In this document: piece after piece, positions 1-7,138 of the stretch | How the letters are laid out: each line of letters begins with the position of its first letter | Numbering within the stretch: the stretch's first letter is position 1 | NCBI GenBank assembly: GCA_034435395.1 | Contig: DAOTXK010000412.1 | Span: 1 to 12,541 of the forward strand | Source: DAOTXK01 sp034435395 | Lineage (GTDB): Bacteria > Chloroflexota > Anaerolineae > Aggregatilineales > Ch27 | Direction of reading: 5' to 3' | DNA length: 12,541 nucleotides | Position numbers and translations under genes: made by a program | Notes under the pieces: model-generated | What the model was told of the DNA's origin: nothing | Databases searched by the model: none | What the model saw: the letters and a program-made list of their open reading frames with translations, nothing else

Positions 1-862
1 CCCCTGGCAGCACCTCCACCCCCTGCGCTTTCTTCTGCATCAACACGTAGGCTTCGGCTTCCTGCTTGCTGACCTGGTCTTCCAGGTAGATGGCCACCAG
101 GCCGGTGGTGAACAACGACAGGAACTGCTCCTCCCATGTTTTGTTAGCCGCAAAAGCCTTCGGAACCGGCAGTTTATTTTTGGCCGCCCTGGCCACGGCT
201 GCCGGATGCCGCCGCAGGTTGTCCCGCATCAAGGTGTGGCCGTACTGCGTCAGGGCCGCCCGGAAGATATGGGTGGGGTCTTCGTCAAAAGGCCAGGGCG
301 GGTTGTCGCCCCAGGCAATACGCGGCGGGGCAATACAACACAACTGACCGTTCACGCTCACCCCGATCTCGGTGTCGGTCGGGTAACAGATGTTGGGCAT
401 GAACACCAGCGCGTCGTCAAACGCGCCCACAAAAGGGGTGAGGAAGGTCTTCAAGTCGACGTTGCGGAACATCTTCTCCGCCTGGCGGTGGCACTGCTTC
501 CAGGTATCGGCCTCGTCCTGCCACCACTGTTCCAGACCGGTGTCATGATAGAAGCTGACCAGGTGGCGCGCCCAGGTCGGCGGCGCCCAGGGAGGCCGTT
601 CGGCCCCGGCCAGGCCCGGCCACTCCAGCCGGAACATATAGGCATATACTTCTGCCAGCGGCACGCCCCGATCCAGCAGCGCCTGCATGATCAACACCGC
701 CGGATGCTTATCATGTACCTGGAGCAGGCGGCGCGTGTTCCGGGCGTGGGCATGGGTGCCATGCGGCTTCCGCTGCTGTTCATCATCCGGCCAGGAAGTC
801 ACCGCCAGCAAGGCCGACAACAACCGCACCCGATCATCAATGCGAACCTCTACTGTGCTCAT
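1..862 (-). CDS. DUF4932-like hypothetical protein, degenerate metallopeptidase fold (C-terminus outside window)
   Basis: An open frame starts at ATG (complement of 860-862) and runs off the left edge: 287 codons with no stop. A TAG lies in frame about ten codons upstream, so this is the only possible start; AAGG just before it is a weak ribosome site. The protein opens with VEVRIDDRVRLLSALLAVTS (residues 4-23), then DKHPAV (51-56), ALVFMPN (151-157), a GQLCCIAPPRIAWGD stretch (172-186) and LTQYGHTLM (204-212). The C-terminal part has WEEQFLSLFTTGLVAIYLE (243-261). The order (V/I-D-x-R-v-x-LLS near the N-terminus, HPAV, a late H-rich helix, then an E-rich helix) recalls DUF4932 proteins, whose late helix normally carries HExxH. 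Here that site reads TQYGH, so zinc peptidase activity is doubtful. No signal peptide is seen. The family assignment comes from pattern memory and is moderate. It is transcribed divergently from the PEP-synthase-like gene. Confidence 0.72.
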   Translation of the reverse strand, partial: MSTVEVRIDDRVRLLSALLAVTSWPDDEQQRKPHGTHAHARNTRRLLQVHDKHPAVLIMQALLDRGVPLAEVYAYMFRLEWPGLAGAERPPWAPPTWARHLVSFYHDTGLEQWWQDEADTWKQCHRQAEKMFRNVDLKTFLTPFVGAFDDALVFMPNICYPTDTEIGVSVNGQLCCIAPPRIAWGDNPPWPFDEDPTHIFRAALTQYGHTLMRDNLRRHPAAVARAAKNKLPVPKAFAANKTWEEQFLSLFTTGLVAIYLEDQVSKQEAEAYVLMQKKAQGVEVLPG

Positions 863-897
863 AACCTTACCACTGGCCCCATCACTGACCCGCCGCT

Positions 898-903
898 ATT
901 CTA
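898..903 (-). promoter_or_regulatory. Candidate -10 box for the left-edge gene
   Basis: Read on the minus strand this is TAGAAT, five of six bases of the sigma-70 -10 consensus, 35 bases before the start codon at 862. No convincing -35 box sits 16-18 bases further upstream (the best is TTTCTT), so this is weak. Confidence 0.25.
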
Positions 904-1004
904 CAGTACCCGCGCCGATCAAGAAAGCGGACCCGGCACAGCCGCGTCGGGCGCGATAGCCTCCCACCCGCCGCCAATCGCCCCCCCGCCGACTCGATCA
1001 GCGG

Positions 1005-1035
1005 TTGCCGCTGCCACCGCCTCAGCGGTTATAAT
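1005..1035 (+). promoter_or_regulatory. Candidate sigma-70 promoter for the PEP-synthase-like gene
   Basis: A perfect TATAAT lies at 1030-1035 with TTGCCG at 1005-1010 (4 of 6 bases), separated by 19 bases, which is longer than the ideal 17. It would give a leader of about 40 bases before the ATG at 1084. The -35 lies inside a small dyad, CAGCGG-ttg-CCGCTG (1000-1014), which could affect access of a regulator or polymerase. Confidence 0.5.
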
Positions 1036-1083
1036 CAAGACAGGCCCAAAAACTACCAGGCACAGCACAGGTGACAGGCGGCT

Positions 1084-3411
1084 ATGGACATCAAGGATCA
1101 GTTCATCCCCAAGGTGCTCACGCTTTATCTGGAAATCTCGCAGTACCCGGTGCTGAGCAAAGCCATCCGCCAGGAGATGCGCAAGGAGCTGTTCTCGCGG
1201 GGCATCATCAGCCCGTCTGCGTTTGAGAAAGAAGTGTACCAGAAAGCGCTGGAATCACAGAAACGAGAAGGGCTGGTCGATCCTTACGGCGAGGAAAGCG
1301 CCAAAGACTGGAACGACCGGGTCAACTTCATCCGCGAGCACCACACCGACTTCTACTTCGCCTACAACCTGCCCCACAGCCTGCTGGAACAGATCGTGCA
1401 ACGCCTGATCGCCAAACGCGACCCCCAGCAGCAGGTCCGGCTGTCTTTCAACCCGGAACTGGCCCCCTGGGATGTGTTGTTCATGGAAGGCGAGCGCTAC
1501 GAAAGGCTGCCGCCCGAAGAACTGGCCCAGGTTCAGCATCACCTGCGCGAGATCAAGGCTGTGCTGATCAAAGCCATGATCAGCGACCACCTGCATTTCG
1601 TCCGCCTGGCGCGGGAAGTTTTCACCATGAACGACCTGAAAACCATCCGCGAGCGGCGGATCGGGCGGGGCAAGATCGGCGGCAAGGCGGCTGGCATGCT
1701 CCTGGCCTGGAAGCTGCTGCACCGGGACGCGGCGGAGTACGGCCTCGATCCGGCGGCGATCAGCATCCCGTCCTCCTACTACATCGGCTCGGATGTGTTT
1801 TACGAGGTGCATGAGTTGAACGGCTTTTACCCGTTCATGAACCAGAAGTACCGCCCGCGGGAGCAGATCGTGGCCGAATACCCCCATATTCTCCGGCGCT
1901 ACGCTGAGGCCCGCCTGCCGGAGGGCACCGTCGCCCAACTGCGCGACCTGTTGGACGAACTGGGCCAGACGCCCCTGATCTTCCGCTCCTCCAGCCTGCT
2001 GGAAGACAGCTTCGATACGTCCTTCGCCGGGAAATATGACAGCTTCTTCCTCCCCAACCAGGGCACGCTGGAGGAAAACCTGGAAGCCGCCACCAGCGCC
2101 GTCCTCATGATCTACGCCAGCACCCTCAGCCCGGATGCCCTGATCTACCGGGAGCAGATGGGCCTGACTGACTTCGACGAACGAATGGCTGTCCTGATCC
2201 AGCCGGTCGTCGGACGGCAGCACGGGCGTTACTACTTCCCGACGCTGGCCGGGGTGGGCTTCAGCCGCAACCCGTTCCGCTGGCACTCCAAAATCCGGCG
2301 GGAAGACGGCCTGTTGCGCCTGGTATCCGGGCTGGGCACCCGCGCCGTCGACCGGGTGGCCAACGACTATCCGCGTATGATCGCCCTCTCCCATCCCCAG
2401 CTGCGTCCGGAGACGCACGTCAACCAGCTCCGTCAGTACTCACAGCACCTGATCGACGTGCTGGACATGGCGGCCAATGCCTTCAGGACGCTGCCCCTGA
2501 CCGAGATCGTCGACGACCATTACCCGGCGCTGCGGCTGATCGCTTCCCAGGACAAGGGCGAACACTTGCAGCCGTTTATCACGCGGCCCACCCACGTCAA
2601 CCCGTCCCAACTGGTGTTTACGTTCGACCGGCTGGTGCAGCAGACCGCCTTCCCAACCATCATGCGCCGGATGCTGGCCTGCCTGGAACAGGCGTACAAG
2701 CGGCCCGTGGACATCGAATACGCGGTGGAGGTCGAGCAGACCTGGCCGAAGGCCAAGTTTCACATCACGCTGCTGCAATGCCGACCCCTCAGCCAGCCCG
2801 AAGCAGCTACTTCCACGGATATCCCCCAGGACATCCCGGACGAAGACAAGCTGTTCACCGCCTGCCGCCAGGTGCCGGAAGGGATCGTGGAAGGGGTGCG
2901 CTACGCGGTGTGCGTCAAACCGTCCTATACCAGCATCCCCGAACCGGACCGGCGGCTGGAAGTGGGGCGGGTCATCGGACGGCTGAACGAGCGCCTGAAA
3001 GACGAAACCTTTGTCTTCATCGGGCCGGGGCGTTGGGGAACCTCCAACATCCACCTGGGCGTCAAAGTCAGTTACGCGGACATCTACAACAGCCGCGCCC
3101 TGATCGAGGTCGCCATGCCGGATCAGCGCGGCGGCTTTCCGGAAATGGCCTACGGCACGCACTTCTTCCAGGACCTGGTGGAAGCCCGCATCTACCCGCT
3201 GGCGCTGTTCCCCAGCGAACCGGGCAATCTGTTCCGCTGGTCATTTTTTGAGGCGGCTCCCAACCTCCTGCCCGACCTGCTGCCGGACGACGCGGCGATG
3301 GCCGATACCATCACGGTGGTGGACATCCTCGCCGCCAGCGGCGGCAAGCTGCTGGAAATCGTCATGGATGCCGACCGGGATGAGGCATTGGGTTATCTCA
3401 AGCGGTATTGA
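1084..3411 (+). CDS. PEP/pyruvate-binding (PPDK_N ATP-grasp) protein without phosphohistidine domain
   Basis: A 775-aa cytoplasmic protein. Residues about 185-570 match the N-terminal ATP-binding domain of PEP synthase and pyruvate phosphate dikinase. Visible motifs are IGGKAAGM (198-205), RSSSLLEDS (301-309) followed by SFAGKYDS (313-320), GVGFSRNP (390-397), DIEYAVEV (543-550) and LLQCRP (563-568). The family's nucleotide and metal ligands are therefore present (K201, R301, E545, Q565, R567). True PEP synthases continue with a swivelling domain carrying TSxxGGxTSHAAIxAR-type phosphohistidine and a TIM-barrel PEP domain; neither is here. Instead residues about 585-775 hold a separate module with IGPGRWGT (646-653), LGVKVSYADI (658-667) and YGTHFFQDL (690-698). 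Residues 1-185 are a predicted helical region of unknown role. PEP synthase activity is therefore unlikely; the protein may be an ATP-dependent ligase or phosphotransferase of unknown substrate. The ATG at 1084 has a weak purine-rich site, AGGCGG, upstream. The gene is convergent with the glutamate dehydrogenase gene. Confidence 0.88.
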   Translation: MDIKDQFIPKVLTLYLEISQYPVLSKAIRQEMRKELFSRGIISPSAFEKEVYQKALESQKREGLVDPYGEESAKDWNDRVNFIREHHTDFYFAYNLPHSLLEQIVQRLIAKRDPQQQVRLSFNPELAPWDVLFMEGERYERLPPEELAQVQHHLREIKAVLIKAMISDHLHFVRLAREVFTMNDLKTIRERRIGRGKIGGKAAGMLLAWKLLHRDAAEYGLDPAAISIPSSYYIGSDVFYEVHELNGFYPFMNQKYRPREQIVAEYPHILRRYAEARLPEGTVAQLRDLLDELGQTPLIFRSSSLLEDSFDTSFAGKYDSFFLPNQGTLEENLEAATSAVLMIYASTLSPDALIYREQMGLTDFDERMAVLIQPVVGRQHGRYYFPTLAGVGFSRNPFRWHSKIRREDGLLRLVSGLGTRAVDRVANDYPRMIALSHPQLRPETHVNQLRQYSQHLIDVLDMAANAFRTLPLTEIVDDHYPALRLIASQDKGEHLQPFITRPTHVNPSQLVFTFDRLVQQTAFPTIMRRMLACLEQAYKRPVDIEYAVEVEQTWPKAKFHITLLQCRPLSQPEAATSTDIPQDIPDEDKLFTACRQVPEGIVEGVRYAVCVKPSYTSIPEPDRRLEVGRVIGRLNERLKDETFVFIGPGRWGTSNIHLGVKVSYADIYNSRALIEVAMPDQRGGFPEMAYGTHFFQDLVEARIYPLALFPSEPGNLFRWSFFEAAPNLLPDLLPDDAAMADTITVVDILAASGGKLLEIVMDADRDEALGYLKRY

Positions 3412-3437
3412 GGCCCCCCAGGGCGCGCCGACGACAA

Positions 3438-3467
3438 GAGGCCCGTTTCCTCAGGGAAGCGGACCTC
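3438..3467. terminator. Hairpin between convergent genes, candidate bidirectional terminator
   Basis: GAGGCCCGTTTCC (3438-3450) pairs with GGAAGCGGACCTC (3455-3467) around a TCAG loop: 13 positions with one C-A mismatch and one G-T wobble. It lies between the stop of the PEP-synthase-like gene (3411) and the stop of the dehydrogenase gene (3496). No T-tract follows on either strand, so termination is inferred from position and stem strength only. Confidence 0.5.
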
Positions 3468-3495
3468 GTCACCATGGTCGCAGCCGTCGCCCGAA

Positions 3496-4767
3496 TCAGG
3501 GGTAAAAACCCCGCAGGAGGATCACATCCACCACCCGCTTGACAGCCAGGATATACGCCGCCGTGCGCAGGTCGACCTTCATTTCCTCGGCGGTACTGAG
3601 CACCGCCTGGAAACTGTCGTCCATCATCCGTTCCAGCCGCTGGTTGACCTCGGCCTCCGTCCAGAAAAACGCCTGGCGGTTCTGCACCCATTCCAGGTAG
3701 GAGACGGTCACGCCGCCAGCATTACACAGAATATCCGGGATGACCAAAATGCCCTTCTCGCGGAAAACGTCATCGGCTTCGGGCGTGGTGGGGCCGTTCG
3801 CGCCTTCCGCGATGATCCTGGCCTGGACAGCATGGGCATTGGCCGCCGTAAGCTGGTTCTCCAGCGCCGCGGGCACCAGCACGGCGCATTTCAGCGTCAG
3901 CAACTCCTCATTGCTGATCGGCTCGGCTTTCGGGTACCCGGCCACCAGCCGGCCATGGCTTTCAGCGTAGGCCAGCACGTCATAGGCGTCCAGGCCGTCT
4001 GGATCGTACAGACCGCCGCTCACATCGCTGATTGCGATCACCTTCGCGCCCTGGTCGTGCAGCAGGCAGGCCGCGACGGAGCCGACATTCCCAAAGCCCT
4101 GCACGGCCACGGTGGCCCCCCGCACCGGGATTCCCAGGTGTTGGAGGGCGCGCAGCGCCGTGATCATCACCCCGCGCCCGGTCGCCTCGCGCCGCCCCAG
4201 CGAGCCGCCGACGATCACCGGCTTGCCCGTCACCACGTCGGGCGTGCTGTGACCCAGCGTCATGGCATAGGTATCCATCATCCAGGCCATGGTCTGAGCG
4301 TCGGTGTTGACATCCGGCGCGGGGATATCCCCCTCCGGGCCGATGATGGGCACCAGCTCATAGGCAAACCGGCGCGTCATGCGCTCCAGCTCCGTCTGGG
4401 ACAGCTCGCGGGGATCGACGATGACCCCGCCCTTCGCGCCGCCGTAGGGCAGGTTCATCAGCGAGCACTTCCAGGTCATCCACATGGCCAGCGCCCGCAC
4501 CTCATCCATGGACACCAGCGGATGGTAGCGGATGCCCCCCTTGGACGGGCCGCGCACGGTGCTGTGCTGCACGCGGTAGCCCGTGAACATCCGGATTTCA
4601 CCGCTGTCCATCCGCACGGGGAAGTTGACGGTGAACTCCCGCTTGGGGCGGCGCAAAAACTCGGCGATATCCGGCGGAACTTCCAGGTAGCGCAGCGCCC
4701 GATCCAACTGTCGCAAGGCCGTCTCAAACGGATTGGCGGCTTTCACTGTGGGCGTGGTCGCAGTCAT
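3496..4767 (-). CDS. gdhA: Glutamate dehydrogenase, NAD(P)-dependent
   Basis: A 423-aa protein of the hexameric Glu/Leu/Phe/Val dehydrogenase family, which interconverts glutamate with 2-oxoglutarate and ammonium in the cytoplasm. The N-terminal substrate domain shows RGPSKGGIRYHP (72-83) and PYGGAKGG (107-114), where K112 should be the catalytic-site lysine, followed by GPEGDIPAPDVNT (143-155). The Rossmann domain carries GFGNVG (224-229) and AISDVSG (245-251); the Asp after the second strand leans towards NAD but does not settle cofactor choice. EGANGPTTPEAD (321-332) and NAGGVTVSYLEW (349-360) are also typical. The length is normal for the 410-450 aa family. The frame is open further upstream to 5145, but that extension is not dehydrogenase-like. 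The ATG at 4767 is chosen because AGGAAGGGG lies about six bases before it and the family homology begins there. The function call is strong; glutamate rather than leucine specificity is less so. Confidence 0.95.
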   Translation of the reverse strand: MTATTPTVKAANPFETALRQLDRALRYLEVPPDIAEFLRRPKREFTVNFPVRMDSGEIRMFTGYRVQHSTVRGPSKGGIRYHPLVSMDEVRALAMWMTWKCSLMNLPYGGAKGGVIVDPRELSQTELERMTRRFAYELVPIIGPEGDIPAPDVNTDAQTMAWMMDTYAMTLGHSTPDVVTGKPVIVGGSLGRREATGRGVMITALRALQHLGIPVRGATVAVQGFGNVGSVAACLLHDQGAKVIAISDVSGGLYDPDGLDAYDVLAYAESHGRLVAGYPKAEPISNEELLTLKCAVLVPAALENQLTAANAHAVQARIIAEGANGPTTPEADDVFREKGILVIPDILCNAGGVTVSYLEWVQNRQAFFWTEAEVNQRLERMMDDSFQAVLSTAEEMKVDLRTAAYILAVKRVVDVILLRGFYP

Positions 4768-4839
4768 CGCATGCCCCTTCCTGACCTTCTGGCTCGTCTC
4801 ATGCATGATGCCCAAATATGTCCGTGAAACTGTACAAAA

Positions 4840-4868
4840 AGCATAACGCAGAACGGCGGTCCGTCCAA
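4840..4868 (-). promoter_or_regulatory. Candidate promoter for glutamate dehydrogenase
   Basis: On the minus strand TTGGAC (complement of 4863-4868) and TATGCT (complement of 4840-4845) are separated by exactly 17 bases. The matches to consensus are modest: three of six at -35 and four of six at -10. It would give a leader of roughly 65 bases. The 240-bp gap to the divergent membrane-protein gene has room for both promoters. Confidence 0.3.
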
Positions 4869-4938
4869 CAGCCAATGATCCCCAGTGCCGACGATCAATA
4901 TCATAGGCCAGCCACCGGCCAGAGGCCAGTCCGATGAC

Positions 4939-4967
4939 TGGGCATTCCTGGCAAATACGACTACACT
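4939..4967 (+). promoter_or_regulatory. Candidate promoter for the YhhN-family gene
   Basis: TGGGCA (4939-4944) and TACACT (4962-4967) are spaced by 17 bases, each matching four of six consensus positions. The predicted start of transcription is about 34 bases before the ATG at 5008. Weak, based on spacing and position. Confidence 0.25.
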
Positions 4968-5007
4968 GAGCCGTGAAATGCGCTTCGTGGGCCAAGGGGG
5001 GTCTGAT

Positions 5008-5751
5008 ATGCCGGGTTTTTCGGCGGTGCCTGCGCCCTGGGGGGCCATCGGGCAGCTTCTGTTGCTGGCCGTCGGGCTGCTGCTGGTCGGCGGCTTCGCC
5101 CATTATCCTTACGATGAGCAACGTCTGGGTCGGATGCCCAAACACACGCAGTTACCGCAAACGCTCCTGCTGCTCCTGCTGGCGCTGATGGTATGGTTCG
5201 CCGCCGCCCGCGACACATCCTGGAGCGCCCTCGGCCTGCTGATCGCCCTGGGCATTGGCCTGGGGTTCCTGGGCGACCTGTTCATGGCGAACGTCTTCGA
5301 CCAGAAGGACCACGTCCTGTACGGCATGGCGGCCTTCGCCACCGGCCACATCTTCTACCTGCTCGGCTTCCGTCAGATCGCCCTGGCCCTGGCTCTGCAC
5401 GCGCTGGGCAGTTACCTTTTCTCCCTGGCCCTGATGGAAATCGTGGCCGTCGTCATCTGGTCCCTGCTGGTGCGCGACCCCACCGGCAACCGGGTCATGC
5501 AGTTCGCCGCCCTGGTCTACGCGCTGTTTCTGGCGGCCATGGCCGCCTACGCCCTGGGGCTGGCCCTCCAGCAGGCCGCCTTCTGGCCGCTGGCCATCGG
5601 CGGGATGTTGTTCCTGCTCTCCGACGGGTTGATCGCGGCCCGCCTGTTCGGTGGGCGGCGCTTCGCCTACCTGGGGGATGTGATCTGGACGACCTACGTC
5701 ATCGCCCAGGCGCTGATCGTGACCGCCGTGCCCGTCGCCCTGGCGCTTTAA
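5008..5751 (+). CDS. YhhN/TMEM86-family membrane protein, putative lysoplasmalogenase
   Basis: A 247-aa, very hydrophobic protein with about seven to eight membrane segments. The hallmarks of the YhhN/TMEM86 family are present: GFLGDLFM (86-93), GMAAFATGHIFYLLGF (106-121) and GGMLFLLSDGLIAARLF (198-214), including the polar residues D90, H114 and D206 embedded in membrane helices. Characterised members hydrolyse the vinyl-ether bond of lysoplasmalogens, releasing a fatty aldehyde and a glycerophospho-headgroup compound; whether this protein does so is inference. The frame is open upstream to an ATG at 4885. I chose the ATG at 5008 because AAGGGGGG (4994-5001) lies seven bases before it and the hydrophobic segment follows directly. 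The gene is divergent from glutamate dehydrogenase and convergent with the methyltransferase. A plain uncharacterised YhhN protein is the alternative reading. Confidence 0.85.
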   Translation: MPGFSAVPAPWGAIGQLLLLAVGLLLVGGFAHYPYDEQRLGRMPKHTQLPQTLLLLLLALMVWFAAARDTSWSALGLLIALGIGLGFLGDLFMANVFDQKDHVLYGMAAFATGHIFYLLGFRQIALALALHALGSYLFSLALMEIVAVVIWSLLVRDPTGNRVMQFAALVYALFLAAMAAYALGLALQQAAFWPLAIGGMLFLLSDGLIAARLFGGRRFAYLGDVIWTTYVIAQALIVTAVPVALAL

Positions 5752-5806
5752 TCGGCGGCAGGCGGCGGCCCACGCCATCCCTCCGCCCGCCCCTGGCCGC
5801 ACGCCG

Positions 5807-5863
5807 CCTTACCGCGCCCGCACCGCCTTACCGCGCTCGCACCGCCTTATCGCGCCCGCACCG
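5807..5863. repeat. 19-bp tandem repeat, three copies, overlapping a stop codon
   Basis: Three head-to-tail 19-base units occupy 5807-5825, 5826-5844 and 5845-5863, all of the form CCTTAYCGCGCYCGCACCG with only one or two substitutions between copies. The third copy forms the last codons and TAA stop (5847-5849) of the minus-strand methyltransferase gene; the other two lie in the short gap before the convergent YhhN-family gene. Confidence 0.9.
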
Positions 5864-6989
5864 CCTGAAGGACATGATAGCGCGTATCCGCCTGCACGAT
5901 GGCCACGCGGCCAAAAACCGCCGCCATCAACCGGTCATAGAGCAGAAAACGATTGGCCACCACCCGCAGGATGCCGCGCCTCACCAGCCGATCCCGCGCC
6001 CCGACGATCAGCGCCTCCGCCGCCTCCGTGTCGACCTTATGCCCGGCATGAAACGGCGGGTTCGACAGGATCAGGTCATACGGCTCGTCGCCCACCGCCG
6101 CATACAGGTCGCTGGCCCGGACCTGGCACACGCCGCTTAAACCATTGGCCATTATCCCCTGCTCTGCGCAGGCCACCGCCAGCCAGGCCGAATCGACCAG
6201 GTCCACCGCCGACGCGCCGCGCCGCGCCGCCGTCATCCCGATCGCGCCGGAACCGCAACCCACATCCAGAACGCGCTTCCCGTAGCACAGGTCGTCGTCC
6301 AGCGTCTCCAGCAGCCTAGCCGTGCCCTCGTCCAGCCCTCCCCGGCTAAACACGCCCGGCAGGCCGAACAGCCGCAGGCCCGCCGCCTCAAAGGTCGTCG
6401 CCTCCGCCGGAGAGACCTCTCCCGACGCATCGCCCCCCTTGATGGCCAGGCCGACCCGGTGGCGCGCTTTGGTCCGCAGGGTGGTCGCCCGTCCCAGGAT
6501 GGCCGCCGCGTCTTTGATCACTGCCTTGGCCCCTCCCGCATTCGGACCGGCCAGGTAGAGCCGCCCGCCCGGCTTGAGCGCCCGGCAGGCCGCGCCGAGT
6601 AACAGCCGCGCGTAGGCCCGCCCCTTGGGGATCGGCAGCAGCGCCACGTCGAAGGACCCGACTTCGGTGGCCGGCGGACAGGCGGCCTCATGCACCGTCA
6701 CGCCGACCACGTCACTGTCGTCCACGGTCAGCCGCGCCATCTGCGCCGCGACCGCGCTGCCATCGTAGCAGTGGACCAGCGCCTCCCGTCGCGCCGCCCA
6801 GACCGCCAGCGCCCCCGCGCCGCCTTCCAGCAGGAGCAGGCGCTCCCCCGGCGCGATCGCCGCGCTCTCGGCCAGCAGGATGGCGGCCATCTCGGCCTCG
6901 TCCCAGGAGACCATGCCTGCCTTCACCCGCAGCGCCACTCGCTCCCCACCCAGCGTGACCCCCAGGCGCAAAACATCGTAGTAGCCCAT
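5847..6989 (-). CDS. RsmC/RlmG-like class I SAM methyltransferase (probable rRNA guanine-N2 methyltransferase)
   Basis: A 380-aa protein, the size of RlmG (E. coli 378 aa), with two stacked Rossmann-type methyltransferase halves. The C-terminal half is catalytic. It has PGVFSRGGLDEGTARLL (211-227), the usual lead-in of RsmC/RlmG, then the SAM loop VLDVGCGSGAIG (240-251), an acidic strand end VDLVDS (262-267) and the motif NPPFH (310-314), diagnostic of N-methyltransferases that modify exocyclic amines. The N-terminal half still shows a glycine loop, LLEGGAGALAVWAARR (53-68), but LLPIPKG (117-123) replaces NPPY, so it probably binds RNA and is not catalytic. The expected product is m2G in 16S or 23S rRNA; which site cannot be told. 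The start is ATG at 6989, with GGGAGGG about eight bases upstream; an in-frame start 15 codons earlier lacks this. The C-terminal residues AVRAR come from a tandem-repeat copy. Confidence 0.85.
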   Translation of the reverse strand: MGYYDVLRLGVTLGGERVALRVKAGMVSWDEAEMAAILLAESAAIAPGERLLLLEGGAGALAVWAARREALVHCYDGSAVAAQMARLTVDDSDVVGVTVHEAACPPATEVGSFDVALLPIPKGRAYARLLLGAACRALKPGGRLYLAGPNAGGAKAVIKDAAAILGRATTLRTKARHRVGLAIKGGDASGEVSPAEATTFEAAGLRLFGLPGVFSRGGLDEGTARLLETLDDDLCYGKRVLDVGCGSGAIGMTAARRGASAVDLVDSAWLAVACAEQGIMANGLSGVCQVRASDLYAAVGDEPYDLILSNPPFHAGHKVDTEAAEALIVGARDRLVRRGILRVVANRFLLYDRLMAAVFGRVAIVQADTRYHVLQAVRAR

Positions 6990-7056
6990 TGCCCGGCCCT
7001 CCCACCAGCCGATTGTGCCCTGACTCCGGCCCACCCGCCAGCCCTGATCGGCTTTC

Positions 7057-7087
7057 CTGACAGCCGGATGTCAGCTTGCTGTCCGGC
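7057..7087. repeat. Overlapping inverted repeats in the divergent gap upstream of the first PspC gene
   Basis: CTGACA-gccgga-TGTCAG (7057-7074) is a perfect 6-bp dyad. Its central GCCGGA (7063-7068) can alternatively pair with TCCGGC (7082-7087). The two pairings exclude each other. The element lies between the methyltransferase gene (start 6989, minus) and the PspC gene (start 7181, plus). An operator or a switchable leader is possible; chance in GC-rich DNA is not excluded. Confidence 0.35.
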
Positions 7088-7138
7088 AGCGGCCACAACC
7101 CGCGCCCGTGACCGTCCGTACAGAGGTGTAGAACGTGA

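Noticed and set aside
206..1156. Long plus-strand open frame (316 codons) across the left-edge gene and into the PEP-synthase-like gene
   Set aside because: Its translation is low-information (His/Arg/Pro-rich), it overlaps a better minus-strand gene with protein-like composition, and it crosses the promoter region at 1005-1035 and the start of a recognised protein.
1255..2418. Minus-strand open frame of 387 codons inside the PEP-synthase-like gene
   Set aside because: It is fully antisense to recognised ATP-grasp motifs. Long antisense frames are expected in GC-rich coding DNA, and no family pattern is seen.
3832..4827. Plus-strand open frame of 331 codons opposite glutamate dehydrogenase
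   Set aside because: His/Gly/Arg-rich shadow of a clearly recognised enzyme, without a ribosome site or family motif.
4768..5145. N-terminal extension of glutamate dehydrogenase
   Set aside because: The frame is open, but the extra residues do not resemble the family, the true start at 4767 has a strong ribosome site, and the extension would overlap the divergent membrane-protein gene.
5193..6140. Plus-strand open frame of 315 codons across the YhhN gene and the methyltransferase 3' end
   Set aside because: Arg/Pro-rich frame-shifted copy of the YhhN coding sequence that runs through the tandem repeat; a composition artefact.
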